The notes under the pieces were generated by a model that was given only the letters and a program-made list of their open reading frames with translations, did no database searches and had not been told where the DNA came from. Both the position numbers and the translations under genes were made by a program. Below are positions 51,662 to 63,890 of a stretch of 64,000 nt of DNA, piece after piece (position 1 is the first letter of the stretch; each line of letters opens with the position of its first letter). The DNA comes from Centroberyx gerrardi (Eukaryota > Chordata > Actinopteri > Beryciformes > Berycidae): contig NC_135998.1 in the NCBI RefSeq assembly GCF_048128805.1, positions 10,898,656 through 10,962,655 on the forward strand. Reading direction: 5' to 3'.

Positions 51662-52237
51662 TTTTTGTAGAAAAATCATCATGCCCTAGTCTAGTTGATA
51701 TTTTTTTCTTTAAAAATGTTACAAAACTACAAGTTTGAACTCCTCTTTTTTCCTTCTCTTCTCTTTTGTGGTGCTCCATGGTCACTTTGAGGATGATTTT
51801 GTGTTTGTAATTTTGTAGTTTGCACTTCTAAGTCTTTGTCTCAAGTCTTCCTCTCCTCGCTCAATCCCTTCCTCATTTTCCTCTGCGTTCTGGTTGTGTT
51901 TTTGTGGAGGATGGTTTGGCAGTGGATGTCCGGTCCTAGAAAACAGAGAGACTCCATTAAAACATGAAACGCAGATTAAGAACTAAATTATTATGACCTT
52001 TTTCACCTACGGGTTAGGTGAAAAAGCAAGAGAATATGGGATGTATACAAAATATCAGATCCTAATTGATATAGTACATTGACTCAGCGTGTGGGTGAGA
52101 GTCGGGTCGTTCACATACACACTAGGCTCTGATGAACAGAGTCCAATAGATCCTCACAGAAGCCTCTATCCAAGCACTGGGATGCACAAGTGCTTGGTGT
52201 GTGTCCCGTACCTTGAGGACTGGGTAGTATGTGTGTT

Positions 52238-52306
52238 TCAGTGTTTTACTCTCCGCAGACTGGTGCGCTTGACTGACTGAGTGCCCTTTCTCACATCCAC
52301 CCCCAC
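52238..52306 (-). CDS. ank1: ank1 terminal exon
   Basis: A strong acceptor (pyrimidine tract, then CTCCAG|GTGGGG) and stop TGA at 52240-52238. It encodes a short basic end with [14 protein letters not shown], similar to the basic C-terminus I recall for several mammalian ANK1 isoforms (RKGxQxVKRxSLKR pattern). It is only 22 codons. Confidence 0.82.
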   Translation of the reverse strand: MGVDVRKGTQSVKRTSLRRVKH

Positions 52307-53370
52307 CTGGAGCAAGGAGGGAGGGAGGAGGGAAGGAAACAAGACTTGGACCAGTTAACTGCTGTAGCCTCTACATGAAAGCAGGGAAGGAAACTAACTT
52401 TTGTGTCCACCGGCCAGCCGCAGTGGCTGGTGCATCCCAAAATCCACCAGCTGTCCCTGTTTTACCATTTCATCAGCCAATTAGATTGGAAGAGATAATT
52501 TCCAAAACACTTAAAATCCATTGTCAGAAAAACAAACAAACAAAAAAACATTACTCTAACCACATTATTCAATATCTTTATAATATAGTGGATCCAGTCT
52601 GTAAAGTTGTTAGCTAACCAAGAACTTAGTTTTCTTTTGTCCTTCCAAAAGTATGCCAACATCTGTTTCAATTTTGTGCTATCAATCATTTTGTGCGAGT
52701 AGGTGTCACATTTTCAAATGTAAAATATAAAAATATCTCATTTTGGAATGAAACTCTTCCAAGTTCTCAAAAATCATAGCTGGTTTGTCGCCAGATTGGC
52801 TGGTGTAGGGGACATTATGCATTTTATCAGCATTTGGCTGGCGGCTGGTGTTAATTTCCCACCCTCTGCGCAAGGCTACATGAGTGTGTCACAGTGAACT
52901 GCTGTCTGCTTGGGTTGGGTTGGCTGTGTTTGTGTGGGAATATGGTTGTATGTATATTTGTGTTTGTGAGTGTGTGTATCTGTGTGAATATGACTCAGTG
53001 TAAACGATGTAAACATGACATACTCACCTTTCTAGTCAGGACGTTTCCATGTTCATCGACAAACTGCTCCTCAGCAGCGTACTCCTCTTTCTCATCTCTC
53101 TGTATCAAAATAACACAATTTACATATAAATAGCAATTCATATTATTCGTACTATTGCAATGTGTTGTTTTGCAGTCAATCATGTGAAACAAAACCAAAA
53201 ATTATTTGATATGGCAGATTTCCCCCATGTGTTGCATCAAACCAAACAACACATATCTCTGGTCATGTTCTGTGACATCATCAAAATGATCAATTTTGAT
53301 GGTTGTTATTTTGTAACACTGAAATTGTTGATGAAAAAATAATATTGAATAATTTTCTTCTCATTCGATA

Positions 53371-53416
<46 letters not shown>

Positions 53417-56147
53417 GGAATGGACAGGAAGTTCCTCCTCCAGGCACAGGAAGCAGCGGGTGGTCGGCGTGACAACCTGACCTGGCCCCGCCTCCGCTCC
53501 TGTTCCCAAGCACGTAGCCCCACCTCCTGGTGAGAGAAGCCCAGCCCCTTGTCAAAGGGCTGCGTGCCCTGCAGGAGGCGCCCACGCAGCACATGTGAGT
53601 AACCCGTGTCACACACCGGAGTCAGCAGAGCCTCCTGGGCCACGCGCAAGCCGGGCACACTGCCGTCGCGTCCCGATGACACCCTGGCCTGCGAGCCCAC
53701 CCAGCCCTGCAGGGAGTCCTTGTCTGGTAGGTAGGGTTGGAACGCTCCGCCTCCCACAACCCTGGAAACCAGAGAGAGAGAGAGAGGAAGAGAGAAAGAC
53801 AGAGTGACAGAGCGAACATAGTCATAGAGGAGACAAATAAGGCAAAAGGACAGAGAAAGAGAAACAAGGAGAAACAACAAGAGAAAGTGATACAGCAGAT
53901 ATAAAGACCATTTTGACTACTGGCAGTGAGAAGCACAGCACACAGTGTTGCAACACAGTTTGACTTGAGTTGCAGTGGTTTTACCTGTTCTCTCCATTAT
54001 GTTCCACAGCGCGACTCAGTCCCGACATCTCACACAGCTGGGCATAAACCTGCTGGCCTGCAACAACAGAAAGCCCTTCCACTGAACCCAGCCCTACACC
54101 TCCACCTCCTCCTTTTGCTCCTCCTCCTCCTGCTGCATTGGCCTCCCCCCTCCTCCCGTCCGACCTCTGACCTCCCAGCTGGCCGTTTAGGTTGACCTTG
54201 GGAACGGCGCCACTGGCCCTCACCCTGTCCCTCTCCGCCAGTGCGGTTGCCGGCTCCTGCGGCACCTCCTCCTCCTCAACCTCCCCTTCCTCCTCCTCCT
54301 CCTCCTCCTCCTCCAGCTCCATGATGGAGCCGCTGGCCCCGCTGGCACAGCTGCTGGGCCGACCCAAGCTGCAGGGAAGGGAGAGCGTGGCTCCCTCCGA
54401 GTCGTCGGCTCGACTGCTGCCCTCCAGCGACGAGTCCTCCACCGTAACCAGCGAGGGGCTGACCCCCGCCGGCCACACCTGCACGTCCGACATCTCCATT
54501 AATGTGTCTTCCTCGGTGGTGGCGATGGGTGCGCACTCTAGGCTGGAGACTTCCTGCCAGTAGGGCTCCGCGCCCAGCGGCGAGGGCAGGCTGTACTGCA
54601 TGGAGGCCGGGGACAGCAGCTCCTCCTGCACCAGCCCATAACCTGGAGGGAAGACAGGGGCGAGACAAGAGAGAGACTAACACCACGCAGGCACAGCGGG
54701 GGCGGGGGGTGGGGAGGAAGTGGGGCGACTAACCTGAAACAGCGGGGCTCGGCCCTGTCCCAATATACAAGGAAAGAGACGAGAGTCGGTCTTTATCAAG
54801 CACTTCAGAGTGGGACCGCTAATTTAGGATCCAAATATCCTTCAGTCTATTTCATTCAATGCGATAAAGAAAGACATATTGATCCTGAACCAGCAACCCC
54901 ACTCCAAGATCCTCAATAAATTCCAGCCCATATGTTTTATGCTACTTTCAGTTTAAAAGGTAGTACACATTTCTAAGAATTTTAGTGATTCCCAAAATCT
55001 TACTGGAAGTAGTAAAACATTGTCTTTCTTTCCTAAAACTTCTTTTCAGCTTCCTTTATCTTTCTACTATTGACTTGATGAATCTGTTGATATATTTCCT
55101 CCTGTTTGTGGGTTTGAAGCAAAGGAAGCAGTTTAGGTTACCATCATTGGGACACAGCAATACAAGTGAAGTGAGGGATAAGGGGTTCAGGTGTGTCATC
55201 CATTTGTCTGTGGGGTGATGAGTGCATGGCTCTAGTTTCTTAATAGGTAAGAAAGTGAAGCTGCAGCGGATACGCTGTGTTCCTTGATAAGAAGAGAGAA
55301 GAGGTGAGTCTGGAGTTAGGTGTTGTAAATGGGGTTGGCACGATATTCAAGGTTCAATTATCATAATAGTGGCACGAGGCGTTTCACCACTGTTGAAAAT
55401 GTTGGATTTTCTGGATCTGGATCAATTGCATTGCAGGTATTCATTTCTGACCATAAAGAGAAATGAAAAAGGAATATATCTAGTGCAAATTTGACATAGT
55501 TAAATGTGTGCCACATAAGTTTATGGTATCTTCCCCTGTAAAATTAAGCTGTACCAATAAGATTTCAGTGTCCTGATCACAACTGCAGCTCTCTGAGAGG
55601 CTGGCAAGACACAGGAAAAAACTGTAGGATTGACATACACCCAATCACCAATAGACCAATATGTATCAATTACTTAGCTTTTGATTTTTCAGAATGTAAT
55701 AACAATATTTAAAGGGTACATATTTGAAATAAATCAGTCTGAGTGGTTAAATGTGAGGCAAGCCTGGAGTTTTATGGCCATCACAGATATTTATTTGGAT
55801 CTATTACATATAGTATTTCAAACTGGGTCTTCTGTAGATCACTGTAATGACCAATCAAGGCAGAGGCTAGGTGCTGTACTGTCTATACTTTCAAACTGTT
55901 GTAGACGTTTAGAAGATCAGAAAAAGTTGTACTGAATCGTGTACTATTATCGTTCCAACCCTCATCACAAGTCATAGATGTGGGTCAGCAGCAACTTGCA
56001 GATTCTGCAGAGGAAACTGCAAGTTACTGTTGTTGTTTCATTCTTCTGTACTTGCACATAAGAGTCATGCATTTGTGTATGCATCCAAAACACACTCATA
56101 GAAATGTCATTACACATACGCACACACACGCGTGCACACACACGCGT

Positions 56148-56200
<53 letters not shown>

Positions 56201-59200
56201 ACAAAAACTATTAACTAATATTTAAAGAAAGCTTTCTAGTTTATGTGTCTTTGTTAGCAGAGTCATTTTATAAGTTATTATAGCTAGTATTCATTAAGTA
56301 TTTATTCATTTATTCCAAAACTCACTGGGTCATTTATTTTCCATACATAATAATCACGTAGTTATGTTATTTTGCGAAATGCAAAAAAAGCTTGTGTTAT
56401 TTATGAATCAGAGGCTTTTATTTATATTATTTATTTGATTGGATTCTCATTAACTCCAGCAAAATCAGCGGGTATTCTTCTTGGGGTCCACAAAAATCAT
56501 GACCTTATAGACATAACTGGACAAGAATTGAACAAAAAATCTACCAAAATAACAAAAAAAAGCAAAAATAACAATAATAATAACAATATCAATTAAAATA
56601 TATATATAAAAAAACATATAGCAATAATATGTTAACAAGAGTCAAGAGGACTGTTTTCTTTTGAGAGCTGCACAGGATAGAAACCTCTTTATGACCATGG
56701 CTTTGTACTGTGTTGCATTTATTTGTTTTAGGTTTGGAAAGTATAAATAGACCTTCAGTTGCATGTCTGGTTGGGTTATTTTGTCTGTCTGAACTGAATA
56801 AGAACTGCTTATACAGTACATTTGTAAAAAAAAAAAAATGAACAGAAAGTAGCAAGACAGTTTTACTTGAGCCAGGACAGAGACTCATGGTGAGTTTACA
56901 TTCATTCAATATGAGCAATGAAGAGCAACATGCTTTTTTAAGTTTTAATTTCTTTCTGGCACTCGTTGCTGCACTAGACCATACTGTTGGGAAGTATCCC
57001 AAATGTGACAACCCTAAAACATGAATGACCTGTCTGATGGAATATGGTGTCAGAAATGTTTAATATCTTCCATAACTGACTATTCCCCATTGTAAGCACA
57101 AATTTATCAGTATGCTTAGATCATGACAATTCATAGCCGCACCAAGGAGTTTTGTACGCTTCTTCAATATCCAAATTCAGCTGAGTCTGACAAAATTATC
57201 TGTACCAAATCTAATGCTTTTTGCCTTTGAGACTTTGAGCACAATTTCAGCACCGCCTGCAACCAGTGAGCCTGCTGGCTGTGTTTGCTGACACACATAT
57301 TCTTCAGTTATCTACGGATGTGAAGACACTGACCTTGAGGGCCAAACGTACGTCATAGAAGTAGTGTACAGTAGTCTGACCTAGGCTGCTTCCATGAGAT
57401 ATTCAATATGTTACAGGTGTTAGATCAGAGTAGATTTTATTAAATTAAACTGTCTCTTTGTGGTCAAATAGTTTAATCTAAATGTGACGGGTCCTTCATG
57501 TTTAACGCATACTTCTAGTTAGATTGGTATTGCTTTTATATCATCATTTTAATTTCTAATGTTTCTAATGTTTAAATACAGACCAGAATATAGAATGACT
57601 TCCGATGTCATTTAGATTTTATCAACTGATTTTTCTTTTCATGATGTTAAGTCATTACATCCAGCTGTTAATTGCATTTTTATTCCCTTTCTCTGTTTCA
57701 TCATTTGGAATGTGGAAATAAATTACAAATTAATAATTTAATTTAATAATTTATTGTGTCAATATGTATTCATTCATTGTGTTTAAAAGTTTGATATAAT
57801 TCACGGTTAAATGTTTGTTTAAATTTTGTTCAAATATAATCAAAATATTAAAGTATTTAAAATCTTTACAGATGCAGAAGTCTTGAAAAACATGAAAGTG
57901 AAATGCAATGTAAATAAAGCCTGAGTTAAAGACCATTGTCTTAAGTCTTAACAGGCCAACATGTCCGGATTGGGGCTTTAAAGCAATGTTTTGGATTGCA
58001 TATTTAAACAACACTTTCAGTACAACGGTCCTCATAAATTGCTGTATCAATGAATTCCAATGAGTGAGATTAGGTGGAATTAAACAGTTAAAGGAGTATT
58101 TCACCCAAAATCAAAGTTAGGATGCGTTCACACTATTCTGTTTTTTGCGCCACAGCCTTAAGCCAATGGGGCACAGCTGCAAGGTGAACAGAAAGCTGCC
58201 AGTTTGAAAACGCAATGTGTCTGTCATCTTGTTCAGCAGAGCAGAGCACTTTGGTTGAGAAGGTTGAGAAAAGCTGAACTTTTTAGAGGAGCGGCTATGA
58301 TGTGGACTTTTATGAGCCAAATATAACAATGAAGGTGGGGTTTCACCCCATGCATGAAGCTGGCAGTTTACGACAACAACAACCAGAATGAAAATGGAGA
58401 AAGTACCGGTAGAAAAGTTAGTAGTAGGTGTTACTCTGATGGGAGTGTATTCGTATATGGTAAGAGTTTGATGATAGCGGCAGCTGGTTGTTATGGAAAC
58501 AAAAGTGCACGTTGCGTGCATAAAATGTGTAATAGTGTGAGCGCACCCTTGGGGTTTTGTGATCATCATTTCACCTAATCTTTCGAAAATGTAGACTGGT
58601 ACAAGTTCATGTCACCAGGAATATTACCTATGATGTTGAATATTTCACATTGCAATGAAACAATTTCATCAAAAGCTAAGATTTTCAGCATCTTCTGACC
58701 TGCTCCTACCTAGATTCTTCTACAAGCAGCGGCATGTAGCTGAGGAATGCTGATGTAGCTGTTTTTAGGAATCAATTACAGGTTATGTTTGCTGATTTCA
58801 TTAAGCTATAGGTGATGTTCTGTGCAAGTGTTGGCATCAACAAAGTAACCATAATTAGTAAAGAATGCTCACTAAGCTATTATGGCTTTTATACAGAGGT
58901 TAGCTACCCACATATGTTTGCTATATGGAAAGTAGTGCTCAGCTATAAAACATAAAACACAGGAAAACATAAGAGAGATCACAAGAGTTAAATTAGCAGC
59001 CAATTCCCCATAAAGCACGGCTAGCTGTGCTTTATTGAAATTGTCAGCACAGTTGACACTTTTTTGATCAATTGTTTGGCTAAAGCAACACATTGTATAA
59101 AGTTAAATAACTTCCTAACCAGTAAGTCATAAAGATCCAGCTATAGGTGGAACAGGATCAGGTGAAACAATAGAGCAACATTCACCTTGCTTGACCTGGC

Positions 59201-61340
59201 AATAAGGTTTCAATTGCTCAAAGGTCCGATGCTCTTCGTCAATGTAGATAATTTGCGTTTTACCATAAAGATTTGGAATGAAAGCTTACAGCAATTCAGA
59301 TTAAACAAATTATTGCAAATACAAATGTGTAGCTAAAAGCTAAAAAGCTAAACGTCTTCTGATGGAATCCATAACACCTAAGGTGAGTACAAAATAATCC
59401 TACTATAAATGAGGAAATCTCTGTCCGTCCGTCCGCATCCATTTTGCTCCTCAACGGGTTGGCCAATCAATCTGAAACTGCACATGGCCATTGAGCATTG
59501 GCATAGGCAGGGACTGACGGAGCTAATTTTTCCATTTTCACAAATTTACGCTGTTTATGCGCCTTTTGCGCGGAGTTGTGGCGCGCGCATCCCCGGAAGT
59601 CTGCACGTAGTTGTGGCGCGCATCCCTGGGTAGGGACTAGTAAGTATTAATGGGTGAAATACTTCTTTCACTGGAAGCTGGATAACACTGCTGGTTATTA
59701 TGAAGTTGACTGAAGTCTCTGTCTTTCAGAGTGTTTATGCCAATGGACACCAGTGTGAGTAAGCGTGTGTGTGTGTGTGTGTGTGTGTCTGGGATGGTAT
59801 AGGGCCAGGATGATGAGAGGCGGTTTCAGAATGAGGTGAATGGGGGGGGGGGGGGGGGATGAGTCAGAATTAGAATGAGTTAGAATGAGTTAGATGAATC
59901 TGGGTTAGCCTTTCCCTTCGCTCCTGCTATTTAAACATAAACACACACACAGGTGTAGAAGGCACAGAATGTGGTGAAGCACAAATAAACTCCACAGAGA
60001 TTGTCATGGCACAAAAAAACAAAAAAAACACAACACAATACACTGCACAGCACGCCACTCACTTACTGTATCAATGCACGCACACACACACACACACGGA
60101 TACAGACACACACAAACACACATAAACAACACACAGATATTGCACTCAGATTGAAAAACAGATGAGGACACACTCTTGGTTCACAGGTGAGGCCACATCT
60201 TGAATGTACTCAAATACTCTTACACACACCCAAAGCACTACATGAACACACTTCACACCAATATTCCTGCTGGCAGATAATGTTCAGACGATGTAACAGT
60301 GAGTCAGTCATCAGACATGGGCAATAAACTGTGTATTAAATGTAGTGTTAAATATCTGAATGTATGCTTGATTTTAACTTGTGTGCTTTATTAGTCTCTT
60401 AAGTAAATTCTTTTCTAAAAGGATGAGTCATTTTCAACACATCCATGTGGGACAACACGTTTATTTATTTTTTTTTACTTTTGAGCACAACACATGTTAA
60501 TAGCAACATATAATGGGACAATAAACATTTGTTGTGTTGAAAAGTAACAGAGATGTGAGTTGTCCAAACTAGACATGCGTATGTGTTGAAAATGACACGT
60601 TTTTGTAAAAACTGGTGAGATAATATAAGTGGAACTCATATTTATTAAATATAATTAACCATTATTTTGCCCATGTCAGGTAGGCATCACATCACAGCTA
60701 CATTGTACCTCCAACATTATGTGCTATGCAGTTGACCATGTGTTACAGCTTAGCATCAAAAAACACACCATTGATTTTTACAGAAAAAAAGCATTTTTGT
60801 TAATAATATAGCATTTAAAACAAGAAAAACAACCATTGAACAGAGAAACATTTTACAGAGTAAGGAAAACTTCATACATAGAAAGCATGCCATGCACATA
60901 AAGATGTTTTTAATTAAAAAACAGCAAACTCAATAAATGGTCTTTATTTCATTCACATAACCCCTCGCTCACACTGACTATCCCCACCAAACTACACACT
61001 GTACACACTCCTGTCGCCATGTACACAACCTCACCAGACCGGGGCAAAATGTATTTGAAGACATTTCAAATATCCAAAGTATTAAGTTGTCCTTTTTTTT
61101 TACCTCACCAGATATTGCAAAAGCTTATCTTGTGTACACTTAATAATAATAATAATAATGACAATGATAAACCTTGTTTTAATAGCACACACACACGCAC
61201 ACACACACACACACACACATACATACTGTACACATTCCTTGCAAGCTAAGCTAAATCAAGTGATTTTCGTCTTTCGTCTTAATACTTGAATCATATTCAA
61301 CTACTATTTAGCCCCGGTCTGAAACGTGTGCACACACACA

Positions 61341-61385
<45 letters not shown>

Positions 61386-62426
61386 GCACACACACACAAA
61401 CAGACAGGTACCGTACAGCAAAGCATGCAGCATGCACATGCATAATCTGTAGTACACACACACAGAGCTGGATTGAGAGAGGAGGAGAGGGTCCCCGCTC
61501 GACTGAACGAGGGAGGAGCACGGGAAAATAAGATGACAGGAGAGAGGAGGCCCAGAGGTCAACATGAGGTCATATGAGGTCAGAGGTCGGACAGGAAGAG
61601 CTGTGAGGAGGAAGGGCAGGAGGAGGAAGAGGAGGAAGAGTAGGGCGGCTGGGCAGCAGATATGACATGTCATAGGTTCAGAGAGAAAGACTGAGAGGAA
61701 GACAGAGAGAGAGCCGCCCGAGGAAAAGACAAAATTTCAAGACCCGGAGAACATTGCAGTGTGTTACAATGTCTGTCAATTCAGCAGAGCTGGAATGTTG
61801 AAATTCTGTCTTTTTCTCAGGGGAGAAAGAAAGAGAAAGATAGAGAGATAGACAGAATGAAAGAAGAGAGAGAGGGAGGAATAGAAACAAGGTATGAAGG
61901 CCCAGAGCACACTATCTGCGTACTAGCGCCACTTTTGACTAGTGTATCCATCCCAGACATACACACACACACTCACAGACATGTATGCACACACACACAC
62001 ACGCATGCACGTGCGTGTGCACACACAGAAACACACACACACACACCCTCATACATGTACATCCATTTATCTTCATCTACACACCAATCTAAACAATCTC
62101 AAACACCCAGAATGAAAAAACATAAATTAGATAATTTTGCAGTAGTATGTTAATTCTAAGTGTCGTTACTCTTAAAATCCTGTCAGTGAGAGGGTGTTAT
62201 CCTCGTTTCTCATATTAAGTTGTGTTAGAACCATCATGTTTAGGGCTAAAGCATGAGGTGTGAAAAACTGTAACTGAAAAAATGACTCGTGCCCCGCTGA
62301 GGAATGCACAGAGGCGGTGTGTTAACGCATGCTGGCAACAGCGGCCGAGTGTATGGTGGGAGAATCACACCATTCCTCAGACCGCAATGTTACTCAAAAA
62401 GATCATTTGAGAGTCATCAACATCGG

Positions 62427-62465
<39 letters not shown>

Positions 62466-63890
62466 GTACATGAGCAGCAAACCACCATGCAGCCCGGGTT
62501 CCCTTCAACTTACCCCTTCTGAAAAACGGGGGTCTAATAACGCGGGGCTTGTGCACTAGGCGCGGTGGCCTTGTGTCCGTGACCTCTTGTGGAGCAACAG
62601 AGACAAGGTAAAATTGCTGTTACCCATACACCGGGGAAGCAGGGAGGTTTTCAGAGGTGGAAAGTTACTGATCACAGTAACTGCAGCTGTTGTGCTGCAG
62701 CAGTGCAGAAGGTTTTGAATGGCGGAACAGTTTTGACTCAATTCCAAATTGTGTACTTGTTACTGGAGTACTTTTGGAATGTTTTCTGTGATTTTTAGTA
62801 TGGAAAGCAATTGTTATGTTGTCATGACAATACATGTATTTACAAGCACATTTGAGTCAACAAATCTTTGGGGGGATAATTCGATCTAATCGATCTTCTA
62901 ATTTCGATTTTAATTTAAAGTAAAGAAGTCCAACTTTTCCAGTGAGCTAATTTCATAGGTAAGTACTCTTTCTTTAAAAAATAACTACATAAATAAATAC
63001 ATACATACATTTTATTAAAGTACCTGTTTTTGGTGTACTATGTGAATTCCTATAAGTTCTTAATATGTATCTCTGCAAATGTCACCAAGATAAATTTGTA
63101 AATTGTACTTAATGATTGGAATAATTGTGATTTTGAATAGCTGTGTTTCCAAATTCAACTTGAGCAAATTATTTCCGTAAACTTTCCACCTCTGGAGGTT
63201 ACAGGTCCTCATGGGAGAAAGTATCATACAAAAGGCATCAATCTCCCCTGTGCCTGTAAAGGATGAACTGAGTTTTCATTTCAAGTAATTTGATCTTGCA
63301 TTCAGCCTCAAAATCTTTGTTAAAATAAGTGTACATATTTCAGGCATGGGGCACTTTAGTGCACTTTCACATCTTTCAATAATTCCCTTGAAACAAATGA
63401 CAATATCTTGAAATAGGGAAGATCCCTCCACTTGTTTCAAGATAATTTCACTTGAATCAAGAAAGTTCATGAAACAAATGGAGTTGTATTCATATTGGAA
63501 AGAAGGAAAATGATCTTTCCCTTGCTTTATGGAAATGAAGTTTTACGACTGAATACAAGTTTAAATCACTTGTTAAAATGGGCATCCTTTGTTGTCTAAA
63601 TGTGGGGGGGCAGTTCATTGTTCAGTGGGGCCTTTTTTTCTTATCATTAATTTCAGAAGCAAGTGTCTTGGTAAGTTTGTGTATTGCTGTGAGTCTTAAG
63701 CGTCCTAAGTGTGTGTGTGTGTGTCTCTTACCATTGATGACACTGGGGGACAGCAGGGTGGAGTCACGGTCGCCCAGTCGACAGGCGCCCTCCTCTGAGG
63801 AACCGGGCGCTGGCTGCGGAGCCTGGCTCTCCAGGGAAGTCACAATGTCTGAACGGTCGATGTTCTTCAGAGCGCCGTACAGACTTTCCA
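52238..63890 (-). CDS. ank1: Ankyrin-1, 3' end of the gene (partial; continues beyond the right edge)
   Basis: Ankyrin-1 is an adaptor between membrane proteins (band 3, channels) and spectrin; its regulatory tail, with muscle small isoforms, contacts obscurin (family knowledge). Only the C-terminal part is here. Five minus-strand exons are 63890-63732, 54642-53985, 53761-53482, 53099-53028 and 52306-52238, 1238 nt, with compatible phases. They encode the last death-domain helices ([19 protein letters not shown]), then a disordered regulatory tail. The tail has ankyrin-1 landmarks: [49 protein letters not shown] and a basic end [18 protein letters not shown]. These match recalled ANK1 segments better than ANK2 or ANK3. 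Repeats, ZU5 and UPA domains lie outside the window. The tail includes a poly-Glu run and a Gly-rich stretch that may be a retained mini-intron. Confidence 0.93.
53028..53099 (-). CDS. ank1: ank1 exon: FVDEHGN motif
   Basis: A 72-nt phase-0/phase-0 exon with acceptor TTTGATACAG|AGAGAT and donor AGAAAG|GTGAGT. It encodes [32 protein letters not shown] is an ankyrin tail hallmark that is shared with the small muscle isoforms. Confidence 0.92.
53375..53414. repeat. A40 homopolymer in ank1 intron
   Basis: An uninterrupted run of 40 A on the + strand (poly-T on the gene strand), about 70 bp downstream of the donor of the 53482-53761 exon. It could be a retroposon tail or an assembly-length artefact. 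Confidence 0.9.
53482..53761 (-). CDS. ank1: ank1 exon: tail, second part
   Basis: The acceptor is TGGTTTCCAG|GGTTGTG (phase 2) and the donor GGCCAG|GTCAGG (phase 0), 280 nt. The encoded sequence ([18 protein letters not shown] ... [10 protein letters not shown]) has little family signature. It is placed here because the phases fit both neighbours and the frame is open only in this register. Confidence 0.72.
53985..54642 (-). CDS. ank1: ank1 exon: regulatory tail
   Basis: The acceptor is CTTCCCTCCAG|GTTATG (phase 1) and the donor GAGAACAG|GTAAAA (phase 2), 658 nt. It carries the most conserved tail block ([37 protein letters not shown]), a Glu-rich run coded by GAG repeats (about 54275-54320) and a Gly-rich section. 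An in-frame 114-nt segment, 54171 down to 54058, has a possible donor GGGAG|GTCAGA and a good acceptor TTTCTGTTGTTGCAG. It may be an intron, in which case this is two exons. Confidence 0.85.
55332..55961. mobile_element. MITE-like element with 16-bp terminal inverted repeats
   Basis: Left end GGGTTGGCACGATATT; the right end read inward is GGGTTGGAACGATAAT (14/16 identical). The 630-bp interior has no transposase motif. No clear target duplication is visible, so the exact ends are uncertain. Confidence 0.6.
56115..56198. repeat. CA microsatellite with CGCGTG interruptions
   Basis: A long alternating purine-pyrimidine tract: two CACGCGTG interruptions, then about 20 CA units. Such tracts favour Z-DNA. 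Confidence 0.9.
58119..58550. mobile_element. MITE-like element with 18-bp inverted ends
   Basis: Left GGATGCGTTCACACTATT; right end read inward GGGTGCGCTCACACTATT (16/18). The interior of about 430 bp carries no intact gene. The flanking TSD is unclear. Confidence 0.6.
59400..59640. repeat. dispersed fish repeat fragment
   Basis: It begins with TCTGTCCGTCCGTCCG and continues CATTTTGCTCCTCAACGGGTTGGCC, with two copies of GTTGTGGCGCGC near its end. It resembles a repeat common in teleost genomes; class not determined. Confidence 0.45.
59764..59858. repeat. GT microsatellite and G17 tract
   Basis: A GT run at 59764-59788 and 17 consecutive G at 59842-59858, both in the large ank1 intron. Confidence 0.9.
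61188..61397. repeat. paired CA microsatellites
   Basis: CA tracts at 61188-61219 and 61329-61397, preceded by an ATA repeat (61142-61159). Confidence 0.9.
61970..62045. repeat. interrupted CA microsatellite
   Basis: CA-rich tract with CATGCACGTGCGTG interruptions. Confidence 0.85.
62426..62465. repeat. (ATC)n trinucleotide repeat
   Basis: About 13 consecutive ATC/CAT units in the large ank1 intron. It is not coding, although it opens His- and Ile-runs in two frames. Confidence 0.9.
63732..63890 (-). CDS. ank1: ank1 exon: end of death domain
   Basis: The acceptor is CTCTCTCAG|TGGAAAG (the exon enters at codon position 2) and the donor ATCAATG|GTAAGA (phase 1), 159 nt. It encodes [20 protein letters not shown], the terminal helices of the ankyrin death domain, then LSPSVING. 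It joins in frame to the exon at 54642 across a 9.1-kb intron. Confidence 0.92.

Larger units (their letters stand above)
54643..63731 (-). other. large ank1 intron
   Basis: A 9.1-kb intron whose flanking exons join in phase 1. I see no coding exon in it. It contains two inverted-repeat elements (55332-55961, 58119-58550), a dispersed repeat (59400-59640) and microsatellites. Confidence 0.75.

Noticed and set aside
51868..51936. Possible extra 3' ank1 exon (acceptor TTTTCTAG on the minus strand, open for about 20 codons)
   Set aside because: It would need a weak donor inside the 52238-52306 exon, whereas reading through that exon gives the expected basic ankyrin-1 C-terminus and a stop. More likely 3' UTR.
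53423..53439. 17-bp identity with eif4ebp1 exon 2 (43294-43310), next to the A40 run, suggesting a processed pseudogene
   Set aside because: Similarity stops at once on both sides, and the A-run is on the wrong side for a retroposed eif4ebp1 cDNA. Chance match.
54192..54686. Open frames antisense to, or in other frames of, the ank1 tail exon
   Set aside because: GC-rich shadow frames of a real exon; the ank1 frame carries the conserved ankyrin motifs.
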